Source of the DNA: Candidatus Competibacteraceae bacterium
Lineage (GTDB): Bacteria; Pseudomonadota; Gammaproteobacteria; Competibacterales; Competibacteraceae
Assembly (NCBI GenBank): GCA_016712625.1
Contig: JADJQQ010000001.1
Coordinates: 1-64,000, forward strand
Length of the DNA stretch: 64,000 bases
Reading direction: 5' to 3'
In this document: one piece after another, positions 61,745 to 64,000 of the stretch
Layout of the letters: every line of letters begins with the position of its first letter
How positions within the stretch are numbered: the stretch's first letter is position 1
Notes under the pieces: model-generated
Database searches by the model: none
Seen by the model: the letters and a program-made list of their open reading frames with translations, nothing else
Told to the model about the DNA's origin: nothing
Translations under genes and position numbers: made by a program

Positions 61745-62749
61745 GTGGACTATCCGCTTCCGCTGTGCAGTCACTTTGATCAGCAACTTGCCCGGCGGTT
61801 GATCGAAAGCAATAACCTGCATTTTGAGAGCAATTTCCATGACTTGATCGGGATTTTCAAGGACGGGAAACTGGCGGGCTGTGGCGCTCGGCGCGGCCGG
61901 GTGTTAAAAATGCTGGTGGTGGCGGATGAATATCGCGGCGAGGGCTTAGTCGGCGATCTGCTGGCCGAATTGATGCAACTGGGGCGGCAAGCCGGCGAGG
62001 AAGGCTTTTTCATTTTCACCCGCCATTGCGCCGTCAACTCCTTCGGCTGGCTGGGCTTCAAGCCGCTAGCCGAATACGGTGGCATCACTTGGCTGGAGCA
62101 CGGCGGCGAAATCCGCCAGTATCTGGCCCAGCGCGCCGCACTGGCCCGACCGGGCCGCAATGCGGCGGTGCTGACCGATGCCGACCCGGTCACCCTGGGT
62201 CATGTACGCCTGATCGAGCGCGCGGCGGACGAGGCTGATACCGTCTACGTGTTCGTGCGCGCGGACGGCCCGCACTGGTTGTCGCTATCGGCGCGACTGG
62301 CGTTAACCAGTCAAAGCGTGGCGCACATCACCAACGCCGTCGTCACCGATACCGGCCCGTATCGCCTGCCGGTGGATCGTTTTCCCGGCTATTTTCTGCA
62401 TCCCGATGACGACGCCACCGAAATCCGCGTCGGCCTGGAGGAACACGTCTTTGGCCACCACATCGCACAGCCCTTTCACATCCTGACGCGGGTGGTTGGC
62501 ATCGAACCGCCGCCGGCCACCGATCAACCTTACCACGCCATGATGCAGCCCCACTTGGCGCGTTGGAAGATCCGGCTACTCGAAGCGGAGCGGGATATTC
62601 CCCCTGATGCATGGCTCAACGCCCGACAGGTGCAAGCGGCGCTGCGCGACGGCGATGACCGCGCGTTGGCCGTCGCCCTGCCCATACCGGTGCTCGATTA
62701 TTTGCGGCGGGGAAACCAGACGAATTTACGCTGTGCCAGCGTGGGGTAA
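61745..62749 (+). CDS. citC: [Citrate (pro-3S)-lyase] ligase CitC
   Basis: A 334-residue ligase that acetylates the prosthetic group of citrate lyase to activate it. The N-terminal region (about 1-135) is GNAT-like (KMLVVADEYRGEGLVGDLLAEL) and the C-terminal half (140-330) is a nucleotidyltransferase domain with TDADPVTLGHVRLIERAA, the (T/H)xGH nucleotide-binding motif. HPDDDATEIRVGLEEHVFG and YHAMMQPHL lie later. The start is GTG at 61745, 12 bases after maeB, without a good alternative. citD follows. Confidence 0.9.
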   Translation: MDYPLPLCSHFDQQLARRLIESNNLHFESNFHDLIGIFKDGKLAGCGARRGRVLKMLVVADEYRGEGLVGDLLAELMQLGRQAGEEGFFIFTRHCAVNSFGWLGFKPLAEYGGITWLEHGGEIRQYLAQRAALARPGRNAAVLTDADPVTLGHVRLIERAADEADTVYVFVRADGPHWLSLSARLALTSQSVAHITNAVVTDTGPYRLPVDRFPGYFLHPDDDATEIRVGLEEHVFGHHIAQPFHILTRVVGIEPPPATDQPYHAMMQPHLARWKIRLLEAERDIPPDAWLNARQVQAALRDGDDRALAVALPIPVLDYLRRGNQTNLRCASVG

Positions 62750-62821
62750 AAACCACGCCGCCCACGACCGCGCCCCCGGTCGAGAGTTGCTTCGCTGTAC
62801 CCTGTCACGGAGGTTTTTTAG

Positions 62822-63079
62822 ATGCGCATCAACAAGAAAGCCCAGGCCGGCACCATGCAATCCAGCGATCTCATCGTCTTCGTCGAACCGGCGGACGATC
62901 TTGCCATCGAGATTGAATCGACCGTGCAACAGCAATTCGGCCACTTGATCGAGGCCCGAGTGAAGCAGGTGCTGAAGCGCTTGTCGGTCGAGCAGTGCCG
63001 GATCATGGTGTCGGATCGCGGCGCGCTGGATTACGCTATCGACGCTCGCGTCGAAGCGGCGTTGCGACGCGCCAACTGA
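62822..63079 (+). CDS. citD: Citrate lyase acyl carrier protein (gamma subunit) CitD
   Basis: An 85-residue acyl carrier. The conserved Ser in AGTMQSSDLIVFVEPAD near residues 9-24 (Ser14/15) carries the triphosphoribosyl-dephospho-CoA group. The rest (VEQCRIMVSDRGALDYAIDARVEAAL) matches the family. It shuttles acetyl and citryl thioesters between CitF and CitE. GGAGG lies 8 bases before the ATG. citE follows 15 bases later. Confidence 0.93.
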   Translation: MRINKKAQAGTMQSSDLIVFVEPADDLAIEIESTVQQQFGHLIEARVKQVLKRLSVEQCRIMVSDRGALDYAIDARVEAALRRAN

Positions 63080-63094
63080 TACGGGACAGCCGCC

Positions 63095-64000
63095 ATGCTC
63101 CATCCGCGACTGCGCCGCAGCCTGCTGTACGTGCCGGGCAATATGCCCTCGATGCTGCAAAACATTCCGATCTTTCCCAGCGATGTTTGCATCATCGACC
63201 TCGAAGACGCGGTGCCCCGCACCGAGAAAGACGCCGCTCGCCTATTGTCGCGCCGTTTCATCGAAGGCTACACCCAGCGCAACAAGGAACTGTACGTTCG
63301 CATCAACGGCTTGGATACGCCTTATTTCCGCGACGATCTGGCGCAAATCCTGCCCGCCATGCCGGACGGCATTCGGCTGCCAAAATGTGAGCATCCCTCC
63401 CATCTGCGGCGGATTGACGACTTGTTGACCGAGTTCGAGGAATATCTGGGCTGTGAAATTGGCCGTTTCAAGATCATCGCGTCGGTGGAAAGCGCGCAGG
63501 GCATCCTCAACGTCAACGAAACCGCCCGCGCCTCGGAGCGGCTAGTAGCTCTGGGCTTTTCCGCCGAGGACTACACCGCTAACCTGCAAATCGACCGTCC
63601 CAAGACCGGCGAGCATCTGGTGGTACCGCGCCAATTGTTGCTGATGGCCTGTCGCGCCGCGGGGATTCAGGCCATCGACACGGTGTGGGCCGATGCGTCC
63701 GATCAGGAGGGGTTCCGCCGTGAATGCGAGCACATCAAGGTGTTGGGCTTCGATGGCAAGTCGCTGATCAATCCGCGCCAGATCGACGTGCTGCACGATG
63801 TAATGGCCCCCAAGCCGGAAGAAATCGACTACGCCCTGCAAGTGGTGGACGCCATCAGGGGCGCGCGCGAACAAGGCACCGGCGTGGTTTCGCTGGGCGG
63901 CAAAATGATCGACGCGCCGGTGGTCGCTCGCGCCGTGCGGGTGCTACTGTCGGCCAAATCGCTGGGGCTGGTCGATACCGATATCGACGAACGGGTGATT
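63095..64000 (+). CDS. citE: Citrate lyase beta subunit CitE, 3' end cut by window
   Basis: The first 302 codons of CitE, open to the right edge without a stop. The segments RRSLLYVPGNMPSML, IDLEDAVPRTEKD, the metal-ligand SVESAQGILNV, FSAEDYTANLQI near 163-174, and GFDGKSLINPRQI near 215-227 mark it. It cleaves citryl thioester on CitD into oxaloacetate and acetyl-ACP. The start is the ATG at 63095. CitF (alpha subunit) should follow beyond the window. CitE typically is about this length or a little longer, so only the end is missing. Confidence 0.93.
   Translation, partial: MLHPRLRRSLLYVPGNMPSMLQNIPIFPSDVCIIDLEDAVPRTEKDAARLLSRRFIEGYTQRNKELYVRINGLDTPYFRDDLAQILPAMPDGIRLPKCEHPSHLRRIDDLLTEFEEYLGCEIGRFKIIASVESAQGILNVNETARASERLVALGFSAEDYTANLQIDRPKTGEHLVVPRQLLLMACRAAGIQAIDTVWADASDQEGFRRECEHIKVLGFDGKSLINPRQIDVLHDVMAPKPEEIDYALQVVDAIRGAREQGTGVVSLGGKMIDAPVVARAVRVLLSAKSLGLVDTDIDERVI

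Overview
The window looks like a piece of a GC-rich gammaproteobacterial chromosome. Gene content and order support this: lptM-lysA-dapF-DUF484, phoB-phoR next to ppx, yadG/yadH, rlmL, a cysD-cysNC pair, system II (ResB/CcsA) cytochrome c maturation and cytochrome c4. The metabolic set (two-subunit succinyl-CoA:malate CoA-transferase, malyl/citramalyl-CoA lyase, PPi-dependent phosphofructokinase, TRAP dicarboxylate uptake, citrate lyase, malic enzyme, exopolyphosphatase) would fit a Competibacter-like glycogen-accumulating organism. That placement is inference from content, not a database match.

Layout. 0.2-3.1 kb: a sterol-desaturase-family protein, a secreted trypsin-like protease and a small lipoprotein carrying two copies of a motif found in the protease propeptide. 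3.2-8.0 kb (minus strand): ppx, sixA, a PilZ protein, phoB-phoR. 8.3-11.6 kb: trxB facing ahpC-ahpF. 12.0-16.7 kb: a sodium:solute symporter, a CoA-ester lyase, apbE, and yadG (ATPase of an ABC exporter). 16.7-23.8 kb (minus strand): a compact operon encoding SmtA, SmtB, a Meh-type hydratase, an Mcl-type lyase and, after two unknown genes, Mct. These are most of the second (glyoxylate/citramalate) half of the 3-hydroxypropionate bi-cycle. The block sits exactly between yadG and its partner yadH (24.0 kb), as if inserted. 25.0-27.9 kb: a DctPQM TRAP transporter. 28-37 kb: a YcbK-like Tat protein, ybaK, rlmL, a cobalamin adenosyltransferase, an AT-rich desert, a structured leader before a lytic transglycosylase, a DUF1285 protein with an unknown membrane-anchored protein, and an SPFH/NfeD pair. 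37.4-41.6 kb (minus strand): a YdfG-like dehydrogenase, cysD-cysNC and an RfaH/NusG paralogue. 41.8-48.3 kb (minus strand): fructosamine kinase, an EEP-family hydrolase, dsbA, ccsA, resB, cytochrome c4. 48.5-54.2 kb: engB, then the lptM-lysA-dapF group with two extra genes. 54.4-64.0 kb (plus strand): carboxylesterase, PPi-PFK, then a citrate module: CitMHS transporter, an orphan binding protein, MaeB, CitC, CitD and CitE (cut by the window edge).

How it fits together. TRAP and CitMHS transporters would bring in C4-dicarboxylates and citrate. Citrate lyase would yield acetate and oxaloacetate, and MaeB would feed pyruvate. SmtAB, Mct, Meh and the lyase would interconvert malate, citramalate and mesaconate CoA-esters with acetyl-CoA, pyruvate and glyoxylate. 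The cobalamin adenosyltransferase is compatible with a methylmalonyl-CoA step elsewhere.

A data-quality point affects the annotation. Five genes (protease, yadH, ycbK-like, DUF484, cytochrome c4) are each restored to a full-length family member by adding one base in or beside a short homopolymer. That pattern suggests systematic sequencing undercalls rather than five real pseudogenes. No rRNA, tRNA, CRISPR array, transposase or integrase was seen.
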